NCBI RefSeq assembly: GCF_002197845.1
Contig: NZ_NIDE01000017.1
Coordinates: 62,001-126,000 of the forward strand
Length of the DNA stretch: 64,000 nt
Source: Fimbriiglobus ruber
GTDB lineage: Bacteria > Planctomycetota > Planctomycetia > Gemmatales > Gemmataceae
Direction of reading: 5' to 3'
Shown in pieces: positions 7,992 to 17,354 of the stretch. The notes beneath the pieces are model-generated. The model saw only the letters and a program-made list of their open reading frames with translations. It was not told the DNA's origin and ran no database searches. The first letter of the stretch is position 1, and every line of letters begins with the position of its first letter. The position numbers and the translations under genes are program-made.

Positions 7992-10900
7992 CGAACCGTT
8001 TCTACTTTCTCGAACAACGCCTGCTTCTTCGCGTCTGAATCTGCCTCACCGATAGACACGATCTGTTCCCGTGGAATACCCCGAGCAATGAGCTTCTTTG
8101 TGACCTCGTCATAAGCCGAAAACCCCCAGGACGTGGGATTCACCCCGATGTCTGAGAAGATCATCTGCGTTCCCCGTGAACCAGACGTTTTCTGCCAGAT
8201 GGCGAAGACGTTCTCCACCAGGGCGTTGATTTTCGAGCCAGGGAAATCCTCTGCATTCGGAGAGATCATCCTGGCATCCAGGGCAAGCTTTCTGCCATCG
8301 GTAGTAATCGCGAGGGCGTTGTCCTCCCTGGGGTCCACTTTGGTACTCCGGATGCGTTCGTATCTCTCAACCAGCTTCTGCTGGATCTCAGATTGCTCGT
8401 CGGACATTGGGCAAGCGACGACCTGGGCCTTTCCACCCTCAAGCTTTGGTCGTGGTAAATCCAGCATGTCCGTAGTCTGCACGTCTGAAAACGCCCGGAA
8501 CATCTGCTGGAGTTCAGGAAGATTCACGAACTTTGCAAAGCGACTTCTTGGCTTCAGAGTTTGCCCATCCGGCGAAATCTCCATCGTCTCGACCACTTCC
8601 CCAAAAGTGGCTGCCCAGGCATCAAAGTGTTCGATACCCCGGTCTCGTAATCCCTCGGGATCGAAGTACCTCTGGAGGGTGTAAAGCTCGACCATCGAGT
8701 TACTCACTGGAGTTCCAGAGGCTCCAGTAAGCCCATGCCCAGGGTGTTGCTCGTGGAGGTACTGCGATTTCATGAAGAGATCGAAAGCTCGCTCTGATCC
8801 ACCTGTCTGAATCCCCGCGACGCGATCCATCTTCGAGGCAAGCTCCATGTTCTTAAATTGTTGAAATTCATCAATAAATATGTGGTCCACCCCTAGTTCA
8901 TCGAACACCAAACTATCATCTTTTTTGTCGCTCGCGAGCAAATCCGTCAGCTTCGCTTCTCTGGCGGCTTTCTGTTTTTCGAGCGTCTTGATGATGTTCC
9001 TGTTCTTGCCTTTTTCAGCCGCGCGGTCACAAAGCAACTCCTCGTACTCGGCGATCTGCTTCCGCAGGAACCTCTCTTGAAAGTCTCGGGACATCCCAAT
9101 TCTCTCAAAACTGGAATGAGTCACGATGATCGCATCCCAATTCCCAGAAGCGATCTTTGCAGTGAGGAACTTCCTCCGCTCTTTGGTGAAGTCGTCCTTG
9201 GTGGCAACCAAGAGCTTCGCGTTGGGGTAGAACTGCTGGAACTCTCGGGCGAACTGCTCAAGAAGGTGATTTGGGACTGCGATAAGGCTTTTCTTCGCCA
9301 AGCCTGCTTGTTTCAGCTTCATCGCGCCAGCGGAGCACGCGCCCGTCTTACCGGCCCCAACCGCATGAGCTAAAAGGGTATTTCCTCCAGACATGATCCT
9401 CCACACCGCGTCCTTCTGATGCTGGCGGAGCGTGAGAGCCTGAGACATTCCTGGAAAATCCAGGTGCGACCCATCAAACTGACGAGGACGAAGATTATTG
9501 AAGCTGTCGTTGTAAAGCCGAACCAAACGCTCCGTTCTGTCGGGATCGGTGAATACCCAGCTTTTGAACTGCTCCTTGATCGCCCGTTGTTTTTCCTTTG
9601 CCGCGAGCGTCGCTTCTTGGTTCACCACCCGCTTGTCCGGGTCAGAAGGGTCCGGGTCATAAATGACCGGCGATTTCATGTTGAGCGCGAGCCCGAGCAA
9701 CCAAATGCCGCTGGCTCGTGAAGTCCCGTAATCGGCTGTCACCGCAACCGACCGTTCAGCAGAATAGTCTCCTTCCACGGACCACACCGCATCTTTCGCG
9801 AGATGCCCGATCGTGATCGAATCCGGCTCCACGCGGAACAACTCGGTCGCAAAGGCCTGAATGTCAGAGACGGGAATCCACGGCGCGCCGAGGTTGGCGT
9901 CGATATCACCCGGGAGAACATCCTCGGGTTGAACGGCTTTTAAGGCTTCGATGTTCCGTTCGATCCCGGATTTCTCCGCGGCTACCAGCTTCGCACGGAC
10001 ATTCCCCGACAGGTAAGCGTCGGCGGTCTCCCAGGTCTTCGTTTCTGGATCATGGAAAATCAGGTCGCCTAATTCAGCGATAACCAGGTTTACGCTTTTA
10101 CCGTAAAGCTTGGAAATGAGTTCCAAATCAACCGCTCCGCGCTGGTCGAGGGAAACAAGCAATCCCTCCTCGGCGCTGGTAACGGAAGTGATCGGCGGTG
10201 TCTTCCCGACCACGTCCCGCTGCATGATGGGAGCCTTGGCGGCCGTCCCAGACTGCTCGTCGTATTCTTCCAGGGCCATTACGAGCATCGCGTCGGGGTC
10301 TTCGCGGAACTTCACGATGTTCGGCATCCTGCGGATCTGCGTGCCGTCCTTGTTCTCCGAAATGGTCGTCTTGTTGATTGGCCCGAAGGCCGACTTGAAC
10401 GCGTCGTAGGCCTGGTTCAGCTTCCGCCGGGCGTCGTTCCTGGCGGACTCCGGCCAACCCTCGTTCTGGGACTGGAGAACCCTTCGAGCGAGGTCGCGAA
10501 GGCCGATTAACGCCCCCATCCTTCGGCCGACCAACCCCCCATGAGCCCACAACTCGGAACCCCCGTACACCACTGGGACGGTCTGCCCGTCAACCATCTG
10601 GTGAATCCGGGAATCGTGAACGAAAAATGAGCCTTCAGAGGTGTGCTTTTCAGGCGGAGGAGGGGCAAATTGGGCGATGGGCGAATTTAAAACTGCTTTA
10701 TGCGGGATTTCCGCAGAATTCACCTCTAAATCGCGTCGAGATGGGGGTTTAACCTCCGGCAACCGATGTATTGCCTGCCTCAACTGCTCAGCGAGATCGC
10801 CGTTGGAGACCACGCTGTACCCGCTGCCGTAAAGTGAGTCCTTGCTTGAGTATGCGCCGAGGACATTTTCAGGGTGATTGAGGAAGTACCGGTTGATCGG

Positions 10901-12082
10901 AACCGTTGTGCCCTCGATCTCGGTGGGCTCCGTCTTTAACCAGTCAGGATCGATGTGCCTTGGAGGCTCATCCAGCGAACGCTTCCGCACGAAAACGATG
11001 TCCGTGACGACGCTGGTCCCTTCTTTCTTGAACGCATCGCTCGGCAGCCGGATCGCCCCGAGGAAATCCGCTCTGTCCGCAACGTACTCGCGGATTGCCG
11101 CGTTCTGCTTATCGAGGGTGTAGTGCGACGTGACGAGCGCCAGCACGCCACCCGGTTTCAGAGAGTCGACTGACTTCGCAATGAAAAAGTCGTGCAGGGC
11201 GAGCTTTTGGCCGTGATAATCGAGTCGAATGTCAGCAAACGGGACGTTGCCGATGACGGCATCAAGTTCCGGTAACCGGGTCTTCTGGAAATCCTGGATG
11301 CGGATGTCCTGTCCCGGATTTCTTGCGCGGGCGATGCGTCCCGAGATGGAATCCTGCTCGACGCCGATGAACCGCATACCCTCTGGGGCGAGGGAAATGA
11401 AAGATCCCGTCCCGCACCCCGGCTCCAGAACCAGAGCATCTTCAGGGACGCCAAGCCGTTTTAGGGCTTGGTGCATCGCCTTAATGACCGTGGGCGACGT
11501 GTAAAAGGCGTTGAAGACCGTCCGGCGGGCGGATTCGTACTCGTCGGCGTTCAGTAGTCTCCGGAGTTCTTCGCCAAAGGTCTTCCACCCTGAATCCTTG
11601 TATTCCCCCGTTATGGGATTCGGGAACATGCTGAGCGCAACCGCGCCGAAACCTGGGAATCGGCCGAGAATCTCTTTCTCTCCAGAAGTCGCCGGCCGTC
11701 TCTCCCGCTCGATCGCTTGAAGCACCCAAATGGCGGCCAGAATATCCTTCGCCTTCGCTTTCTCACCCGAGGCGATGACCGGCTCAACTGATTCAACAGA
11801 TGCAGGAGGCGGCAGTGCGAGCGGTTCGTCGCGGATCTCCTGTTCATCGTTCACGTCATCGAACAGGCTGGGCCGGGACGATCGGACCTTTTCCGTGAAT
11901 GGCTTGGCTGAGGGAGGCGTAAACCGTTCCGCAAACGTGCGAGACCGTTCTTCCGGAGGTAATTCGGAATCAAAAAGAGAGGGATTAACCTTGGACTTGG
12001 CCATCACAGGGATATGAGTTGGTTCGCTCTCATTTGTAGACGATATCGACGTAAACTGCAACGAATACTGGACTTGGGACAT
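7958..12082 (-). CDS. DarB-like N6-adenine DNA methylase fused to SNF2-type helicase (N-terminal 1374 aa)
   Basis: Huge protein of the DarB/antirestriction class carried by phage P1 and many integrative elements. Residues about 190-340 form an SAM-dependent methylase: LEPGCGTGSF (motif I, about 219-228) and GNVPF (NPPY-type motif, about 278-282). Residues about 885-1370 carry a helicase: AVGAGKTG (Walker A, about 907-914), IFIDEFQQF (Walker B/DEAH-like) and TGASGTPVSNS (motif III). Residues 1-110 and 400-850 are unassigned. The frame ends abruptly after KKQALFEKVE, where the downstream frame continues the conserved sequence, so one base appears lost. In relatives such proteins are thought to protect incoming element DNA; that role here is inference. 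Confidence 0.75.
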   Translation of the reverse strand: MSQVQYSLQFTSISSTNESEPTHIPVMAKSKVNPSLFDSELPPEERSRTFAERFTPPSAKPFTEKVRSSRPSLFDDVNDEQEIRDEPLALPPPASVESVEPVIASGEKAKAKDILAAIWVLQAIERERRPATSGEKEILGRFPGFGAVALSMFPNPITGEYKDSGWKTFGEELRRLLNADEYESARRTVFNAFYTSPTVIKAMHQALKRLGVPEDALVLEPGCGTGSFISLAPEGMRFIGVEQDSISGRIARARNPGQDIRIQDFQKTRLPELDAVIGNVPFADIRLDYHGQKLALHDFFIAKSVDSLKPGGVLALVTSHYTLDKQNAAIREYVADRADFLGAIRLPSDAFKKEGTSVVTDIVFVRKRSLDEPPRHIDPDWLKTEPTEIEGTTVPINRYFLNHPENVLGAYSSKDSLYGSGYSVVSNGDLAEQLRQAIHRLPEVKPPSRRDLEVNSAEIPHKAVLNSPIAQFAPPPPEKHTSEGSFFVHDSRIHQMVDGQTVPVVYGGSELWAHGGLVGRRMGALIGLRDLARRVLQSQNEGWPESARNDARRKLNQAYDAFKSAFGPINKTTISENKDGTQIRRMPNIVKFREDPDAMLVMALEEYDEQSGTAAKAPIMQRDVVGKTPPITSVTSAEEGLLVSLDQRGAVDLELISKLYGKSVNLVIAELGDLIFHDPETKTWETADAYLSGNVRAKLVAAEKSGIERNIEALKAVQPEDVLPGDIDANLGAPWIPVSDIQAFATELFRVEPDSITIGHLAKDAVWSVEGDYSAERSVAVTADYGTSRASGIWLLGLALNMKSPVIYDPDPSDPDKRVVNQEATLAAKEKQRAIKEQFKSWVFTDPDRTERLVRLYNDSFNNLRPRQFDGSHLDFPGMSQALTLRQHQKDAVWRIMSGGNTLLAHAVGAGKTGACSAGAMKLKQAGLAKKSLIAVPNHLLEQFAREFQQFYPNAKLLVATKDDFTKERRKFLTAKIASGNWDAIIVTHSSFERIGMSRDFQERFLRKQIAEYEELLCDRAAEKGKNRNIIKTLEKQKAAREAKLTDLLASDKKDDSLVFDELGVDHIFIDEFQQFKNMELASKMDRVAGIQTGGSERAFDLFMKSQYLHEQHPGHGLTGASGTPVSNSMVELYTLQRYFDPEGLRDRGIEHFDAWAATFGEVVETMEISPDGQTLKPRSRFAKFVNLPELQQMFRAFSDVQTTDMLDLPRPKLEGGKAQVVACPMSDEQSEIQQKLVERYERIRSTKVDPREDNALAITTDGRKLALDARMISPNAEDFPGSKINALVENVFAIWQKTSGSRGTQMIFSDIGVNPTSWGFSAYDEVTKKLIARGIPREQIVSIGEADSDAKKQALFEKVETVRCGFFLGVQQS

Positions 12083-12419
12083 ACCGAAACCTTTCGCTTG
12101 TAAACCGCATCAACGCGGCCTGACGAGGCGAAAGGGAAGCGGACCGAAGCCAGCGTCAGCGGTCACGCCAGCGAAATTACGGAGGGTCCGCCTGCGGAAG
12201 CCGTCATTTTGCTTGCGGGAGGCTGCGGGCTGCTTCAGAACCGAAAAGGAAGAACGCGATGGGTATCGAAGCCCTACAAACCAGCACAACGCACGCTTTA
12301 ATCCCGGGTCGCACGCGTGCGCGCGCACACGAAAATGCGCCTTATTAGACTATTCGTCTTCCAGCCATCCCTTAAATTCTAGATATCGGAATTCGTTTAT
12401 CTGCACTTGAAGTGGTGCC
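12083..12419. other. Divergent intergenic region
   Basis: No convincing gene. It separates the DarB-like gene (minus) from the IS-interrupted gene (plus), so it should hold both promoters. The right half is AT-rich (TTATTAGACTATTCG near 12343), but I cannot assign promoter boxes with confidence. Confidence 0.4.
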
Positions 12420-13520
12420 ATGCCCCCTCAGCACACCCAACGCCGACTCAAACCCGAAGCCATTGCCCTATTGAATGGTCACCACGCCTGGCCGAAACCG
12501 AGCGAGTTCTTTCGCTGGCTCAAAGAAACCGAAAATTTGTCCCCGAGTCGCCACTGGTGGAAACGTCTCATAAATGGCGAGCCCGTGCCGCCCGGCCTGG
12601 TACACGGACTCGTCCGATTTCTGTCTACTACTCGACAGCCGCCGCTGCTCCTGTCTGTGGCAGACATCTCGGAGTGCGTGCCTCATGTTCCGCTCTCGGT
12701 CAAGAGCGACGGCAGCCCGGGAGTCGATGTGTGGAGGCTTGGCTGGAAAGTATTGCAGGGCCACCTCCCAGAATGTTTTGCATTGCCCCCGGGTACCATT
12801 TGTGGCTCGGACGACATCGACAGGGTGGCCCAAATGGTGCTCGAAAATCTGGGGCGGAAATCCACCGCCAATGGTAGCCGGCTGCTTCCCGATCAAGCCC
12901 TGGCTCGCGGCGAGTGCACGAATGAAATCGATTGGCGTTCATACGCAGCCTGGATCCGTCAATTCTGGGAGCGGGATCCGATGTCGATTCTACTGGCGCG
13001 GGTCAACGGAAACGTCGTCGGGGCGACGATCATTTTCCCCATCCGTGAGAAGGCCTACACGTTGTACCGCGACGGCGAGATCTCGGCGTACGAGCTCACG
13101 GGAACGGATTTCCAACGCCCCAGCAAGTGGTTGCACGTCCAAAGTATTACGCAGGTGCGGCCGAACGAATGCCCGGGCACGCGGGCCCGAAGCCTGGCCC
13201 AAGGTCACTGCATGCTGTACCAGATCGCCGCCTTGTCCCATCCGGTCGATGCCGTTCCGAACCGACCGGTGTTTATTGCCCCGGCCATCAACCCGGAAAA
13301 TATTTGCCGCAGCCGGACGTACGGGTTACGTGAGATCGGGGTGACAACGCCCCGCCCCCGGTGCCCCTTGATGGAATTGCGGCCGCCGGACGAAGCCGCG
13401 TCCCACGTGTCGCTGACCGAGCGCATTACTTACCGGGCTAGGAACCCGGAAAGAAATAGATATCCCAGACTCCGAGGTTGATTGGTATATTGCTTCTCCA
13501 CTCGTGGGAGGAGCAAGAAC

Positions 13521-14033
13521 ATGGAACTTACGGATGGGTTCAAAGCCACTCTCGCCGAAACGGCAAGAATGCTTCGCGGCTCGCAGCGCCGGCTGTTCAT
13601 GGCGCGGACGGTTCAGTCGTTGGGAGCAGGCGGACAGCGGCGGGCCGAAACGGAGTTCGGCTGGAATCGCGTGACGATTCGTAAGGGGATGCACGAACTG
13701 CGGTCCGGTATCACCTGTTGCGACGCCCCCACGGCACGCGGCCGCGCCCGCGCCGAGGAGAAATTGCCGCGTTTGCTCGCCGACATCCGGGACATCGCCA
13801 AAGGATTCAGTCAAACGGACCCACAGTTTCGCAATCGGCGATTGTACACGCGGTTGACGGCGGAAGAACTGCGCCGGCAACTGATCGAACAGAAGGGATA
13901 TCAGACGGCGGAACTGCCGACGCCGCGGACATTGCGCACGAAGCTCAATGACTTGGGGTTTCACCTGACCAAGGTGGCCAAGTGCAAACCCAAAAAAAGA
14001 TCAAGCAGACCGACGCCATCTTCGCGAAGTTGA
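13521..14033 (+). CDS. ISAzo13-family transposase, first frame
   Basis: 170 residues from the ATG at 13521 (MELTDGFKATLAETARMLRG), preceded by GGAGGAG; an upstream start at 13482 is less likely. It encodes the N-terminal helix-turn-helix region and the start of the catalytic region of the Rhodopirellula-type DDE transposase. It ends shortly after KVAKCKPKK at a run of seven A (13992-13998), where a -1 shift enters the second frame and continues conserved sequence. Both copies keep the same arrangement. Confidence 0.8.
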   Translation: MELTDGFKATLAETARMLRGSQRRLFMARTVQSLGAGGQRRAETEFGWNRVTIRKGMHELRSGITCCDAPTARGRARAEEKLPRLLADIRDIAKGFSQTDPQFRNRRLYTRLTAEELRRQLIEQKGYQTAELPTPRTLRTKLNDLGFHLTKVAKCKPKKRSSRPTPSSRS

Positions 14034-14728
14034 AAGTGGTCAATCGGTCCGCGGACGAAGCGGAAACGGTGTTGCGTTTGTCGTGGGATGCCAAGGCCGC
14101 CGTGAAAATCGGCGATTTTTCGCGTGGAGGCAAGAATCGGCTGGAGCGGAAGGGGGCGGACCACGATTTCCAACCGAAAGGGATATTGAATCCGTTTGGG
14201 ATCTTTTTGCCGCAATGGGACGACCTGCACTTGTATTTCACGGCGTCGGCGGTCACGAGTGACTTCATCGTCGATGTGTTGGAACGGTGGTGGGGGAGCA
14301 ACCGTCAGCGGTTCCCACGTGTGGATACGCTGGTGATCAACCAGGACAACGGCCCCGAGCTTCACAGTCGACGCACACAGTTTTTGAAGCGGATGGTGCA
14401 GTTTGCGCGGGACCAGGCGTTGCGGATTCGGCTGGCCTATTACCCGCCGTACCACAGCAAGTACAACGCGATCGAACATTGCTGGGGCATCTTGGAAAAC
14501 CACTGGAACGGCGAACTGTTGGACGATGTGGACGCGGTTCTGGAATTTGCCCGAACCATGACGTGGAACGGCAAAAAGCCCGAAGTCGAGCTGCTGTGTG
14601 GGACCTACAGGAAAGGCATTCGTCTCTCGCCACGCCAAATGAAAGTGGTCGAGAAACACGTGACACGCGATGCCGAACTCGGAAAATGGTTCCTCGATAT
14701 CGACGGACCAAGTTTGCGGCTGGGATAA
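13982..14728 (+). CDS. ISAzo13-family transposase, second frame (DDE catalytic part)
   Basis: Encodes the DDE domain: DFSRGGKNRLERKG, then LVINQDNGPELHSRRTQF (second acidic residue), and KYNAIEHCWG (catalytic Glu region). The nominal GTG start at 13982 lies inside the first frame; the real product is probably a fusion made by -1 frameshifting at the A7 run, giving about 400 residues, the normal size for the family. Differs from copy 2 by one visible residue (Phe here, Ser there, codon at 14195-14197). Confidence 0.85.
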   Translation: MQTQKKIKQTDAIFAKLKVVNRSADEAETVLRLSWDAKAAVKIGDFSRGGKNRLERKGADHDFQPKGILNPFGIFLPQWDDLHLYFTASAVTSDFIVDVLERWWGSNRQRFPRVDTLVINQDNGPELHSRRTQFLKRMVQFARDQALRIRLAYYPPYHSKYNAIEHCWGILENHWNGELLDDVDAVLEFARTMTWNGKKPEVELLCGTYRKGIRLSPRQMKVVEKHVTRDAELGKWFLDIDGPSLRLG

Positions 14729-14917
14729 TTATTACTTTCCGAGTCCCCTATGCTCGGGATCATCGGCATCTATCAGGAAGCGATTCGTTACGAACACCGA
14801 TGGCTGAATGACCCCGAGTAGGCCTGTCGGATAGATCGGCACGTTATCCACGCTTTTCGAGACCCTGCGCCAAGCCGCATCGAGCGGCTGAGGCCCACTA
14901 TTGCCTGAAAGGACGCC

Positions 14918-15748
14918 ATGACCCCCGATCCCAATCACTACGGCCCGGCTTCTGGCTTGGTCGTCACTCAGATTCCCATTTCAAAGATCCTGAATTTATT
15001 CCGTGATCGCAAAGACCGGACGACGAAGCACTACTACGACCACGAAACGGCCCTGACCAATGACATCCGCGAGGCCGGTATCCGAAATCCCCTCAAGGCA
15101 TATGTCGAGCGAGAGCTTTACCAGCTCGTCTGCGGACAAAGCAGGCTTAATGCGGCTCGACGTGCCGCGTTAGATACGGTGCCTGTGATTGTCCTGTCCG
15201 GAGAAATCACCCCGACCCGCCTGTTAATCGAGGAATTGACTGACAACAATATGACGGAATCGTTCGACATCCTGGCTCAGGCCGAAATCTTCATCGATCT
15301 GATGCGGGAAGGCGGCTGGACTCAGGCCGAGTTGTGCCGAAACGTCCCCGCCGCGAAACAGACCGCGGTGAGCAAAGCGATGGCGATCTTCGAGAACCTG
15401 ATTGAAGAATTAAAGCTCAAAATTAAGACCTCCGAACTCGGGCCGCGCCTCGGGTACGGTTTGTCAAGATTGCTCCCGGATCAGCAACTGGCGGAATATG
15501 AGAAAGTGAAGCTCATGAAGGTGCAAGCTGCCGAAGCGTACCTCTCCGACAGCCTGGTCGTTTCGACGAGAAAGCAGAAGCCGGCACGACCCGTCAAAGT
15601 GAGTATCGGCGACGTGACCATCGTGTTCGGGATTCAAGACCTGACGAAAATCTTCTCCCTTTTGTCAACCCTCGTAGACGCCCTGAAACGGCTGGAGAAG
15701 CTCGGCTTACCCCTGGCGAATCTCCAGGCCATTTTGAAAGCCAAGTAA
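14918..15748 (+). CDS. ParB-like nuclease/partition-domain protein
   Basis: A 276-residue protein with an N-terminal ParB/Srx-type domain: IPISKILNLFRD, then the box LYQLVCGQSRLNAARRAALD around residues 66-85, and IEELTDNNMTESFDILAQAE (about 107-126), as in ParB and Noc. A helix-turn-helix follows (WTQAELCRNV, then TAVSKAMAIFENL). The C-terminal 60 residues are hydrophobic and helical and may mediate dimerisation. ATG at 14918 is preceded by AAAGGAC. No ParA partner is nearby, so the role may be regulatory or tied to the ATPase that follows 65 bases downstream. Confidence 0.75.
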   Translation: MTPDPNHYGPASGLVVTQIPISKILNLFRDRKDRTTKHYYDHETALTNDIREAGIRNPLKAYVERELYQLVCGQSRLNAARRAALDTVPVIVLSGEITPTRLLIEELTDNNMTESFDILAQAEIFIDLMREGGWTQAELCRNVPAAKQTAVSKAMAIFENLIEELKLKIKTSELGPRLGYGLSRLLPDQQLAEYEKVKLMKVQAAEAYLSDSLVVSTRKQKPARPVKVSIGDVTIVFGIQDLTKIFSLLSTLVDALKRLEKLGLPLANLQAILKAK

Positions 15749-15813
15749 CCCGCCCCAAAACGCGAGCGACGGCCGTACCCCGGCCCCGCTCCCCTACGCA
15801 CCGAGGAACAAGC

Positions 15814-17274
15814 ATGGTTCGGCTGCTCTACCAGTTCATCCTCAGCCTATTCCTTCAACGAGACGCCGTCCTCAAGATCGGCCCGGGTCGAAAAGACCAA
15901 CTCACTCTTCAGCAGTGTTTCTCGAATGTTTTCATCAGCGGGATGATCGGTTCGGGGAAAACCACGGGAATTTGTGCGAATCTGGCCTTGGGGCTTTATG
16001 GCCATCCGTCTAGGCCCGGCGCTCTGATACTCTGCCAAAAGCCAGACGAATCGGCCCGGCACATCGCTTACATGCGCCAAACCGGTCGTTTGGCCGACTT
16101 GATCCACGTGAAGCCCGGTGGACGGTGGCGGATCAATCTGCTGGATTCTGAACTCAGCGCGAGAGGCGGTGGGGTGGAGAGCGCCAAGGCTCTCCTCGGC
16201 GTCATCATGGAAGCTGCGAATCGCAACCGTCAGCGGACTAGTTCCGACAGCTACTGGCCAGAGTCGTCAGAGCGTCAGATGGGCTATGCGATGGCCCTGA
16301 TTCAAATGGCGGGGTTAGTTGTTGGGTTTCAGGAGGTTCTCGAATTCTGCCAATCCCTTCCGAATAGCCCTGAGCAGTTCAAAGACCCGAAGTGGAGGCA
16401 AACCTCTTCAGCCGCGAAAATCGTCCTGGCAGCCTCAATGAATTGCAGCGAGACCCGCGCATTCAAGATGGCTTGGGAGTGGTTCAGTACCGAGTGGCCC
16501 GAGCTCTCAGAAAAGACGCGCAGCATCATTCAGTCCGTGACCCTGAATACCCTCGACAAGCTACTTTCCAACCGCTTTGCAGACCTGATCACGGGAGAAA
16601 CGACGTTCACCGCCGAGAAGGCGTTAAGGGATGGGAAACTGGTCATCTTCGACGTGCCGGGGGCGGTTTACGGGCCTCCGGCACAGTGGGCAGCCGTTGC
16701 CGTCAAGCTCCTATTCCAGCGGGCAGCGATGCGGCGAAGTCTCAAGGAACCGTGTCGACCATTTATCTTTTATACGGATGAGGCTGCGAATTTTTGTGTA
16801 CCGGAACTCGACGCGATGTTTCTCAGTCAATCCCGGCAGTTCAAGTGCATTTGCATCAACGTCATTCAAAACATCCCGCTTGCGGTCACTGCGTTAGGCA
16901 GCAGCGAAGCGGCACGGCATCAAGTTCAGGCGTGGACGAGTAATCATGCGACGGTAATAGGATGTGAAAATTCTGATCCTGAAACCAATAAACTTCTGTC
17001 GAATTTCGCCGGCGAAGTAACGGAAGTCACCTTCGGAGGATCGAGCGGGACGAGCCAGCCCTTCGACATCGTGAGCGATTTTCTCGGGCAACCGCAGGGC
17101 AACATCAGCGCGAGTTGGAATCAGGTATTTAGACCTGCCCTTCCTCCCGATGCGTTTGTCTCGCTTTCCAAGGGCGGAAAAAGCAAAATCGTTCAAGCGT
17201 ACGTCTTCCAATCCGGCCGGCGCTTCAGCAATGGCAACACCTTCATCAGGGCACAGTTCAGGCAACGATTCTAA
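15814..17274 (+). CDS. VirD4/TraG-like P-loop ATPase (coupling-protein family)
   Basis: 486 residues. Walker A is SGMIGSGKTT (about 42-51), Walker B is FIFYTDEAANF (about 318-327), followed by an SQSRQFKCICINVIQN segment typical of the TraG/TraD sensor region and a C-terminal SNHATVIGCENSDPETNKLL element also seen in that family. Known relatives pump DNA through the membrane in conjugation. Unlike VirD4 it has only one short hydrophobic N-terminal stretch (LLYQFILSLFL), so membrane anchoring may come from the small membrane proteins encoded next to it. No relaxase is seen nearby. Confidence 0.75.
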   Translation: MVRLLYQFILSLFLQRDAVLKIGPGRKDQLTLQQCFSNVFISGMIGSGKTTGICANLALGLYGHPSRPGALILCQKPDESARHIAYMRQTGRLADLIHVKPGGRWRINLLDSELSARGGGVESAKALLGVIMEAANRNRQRTSSDSYWPESSERQMGYAMALIQMAGLVVGFQEVLEFCQSLPNSPEQFKDPKWRQTSSAAKIVLAASMNCSETRAFKMAWEWFSTEWPELSEKTRSIIQSVTLNTLDKLLSNRFADLITGETTFTAEKALRDGKLVIFDVPGAVYGPPAQWAAVAVKLLFQRAAMRRSLKEPCRPFIFYTDEAANFCVPELDAMFLSQSRQFKCICINVIQNIPLAVTALGSSEAARHQVQAWTSNHATVIGCENSDPETNKLLSNFAGEVTEVTFGGSSGTSQPFDIVSDFLGQPQGNISASWNQVFRPALPPDAFVSLSKGGKSKIVQAYVFQSGRRFSNGNTFIRAQFRQRF

Positions 17275-17354
17275 TCCTACGGAGAAATATATCTTTCTCC
17301 AGATCGTTGTTGCAAGTCTAAAAATTGCCTGTATTCCTAATACCAAGGAGCTAC

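Larger units (their letters stand above)
13441..14747 (+). mobile_element. ISAzo13-like insertion sequence, copy 1
   Basis: Ends found by comparison with copy 2 (31904-33210): both are exactly 1307 bp. Terminal inverted repeats are imperfect: GGAACCCGGAAAGAAATAG at the left and GGGACTCGGAAAGTAATAA read inward at the right. A 3-bp target duplication (CTA, 13438-13440 and 14748-14750) flanks it. It carries two overlapping frames joined by an A7 run. The insertion interrupts the gene at 12420-14821. Confidence 0.9.
12420..14821 (+). pseudogene. Gene of unknown function interrupted by an insertion sequence
   Basis: The reading frame starts at 12420 (MPPQHTQRRLKPEAIALLNG) and is broken at 13441 by a 1307-bp IS. 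After the IS it resumes (MLGIIGIYQEAIRYEHRWLN) and stops at 14819-14821. Removing the IS and one copy of its CTA target duplication restores an uninterrupted 363-residue frame, direct evidence that the insertion split a real gene. The N-terminal 70 residues look like a helix-turn-helix region and the middle (ILLARVNGNVVGATIIFP) resembles a GNAT-type acyltransferase strand-loop; both are tentative. The truncated product would end with IS-encoded residues. Confidence 0.75.
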
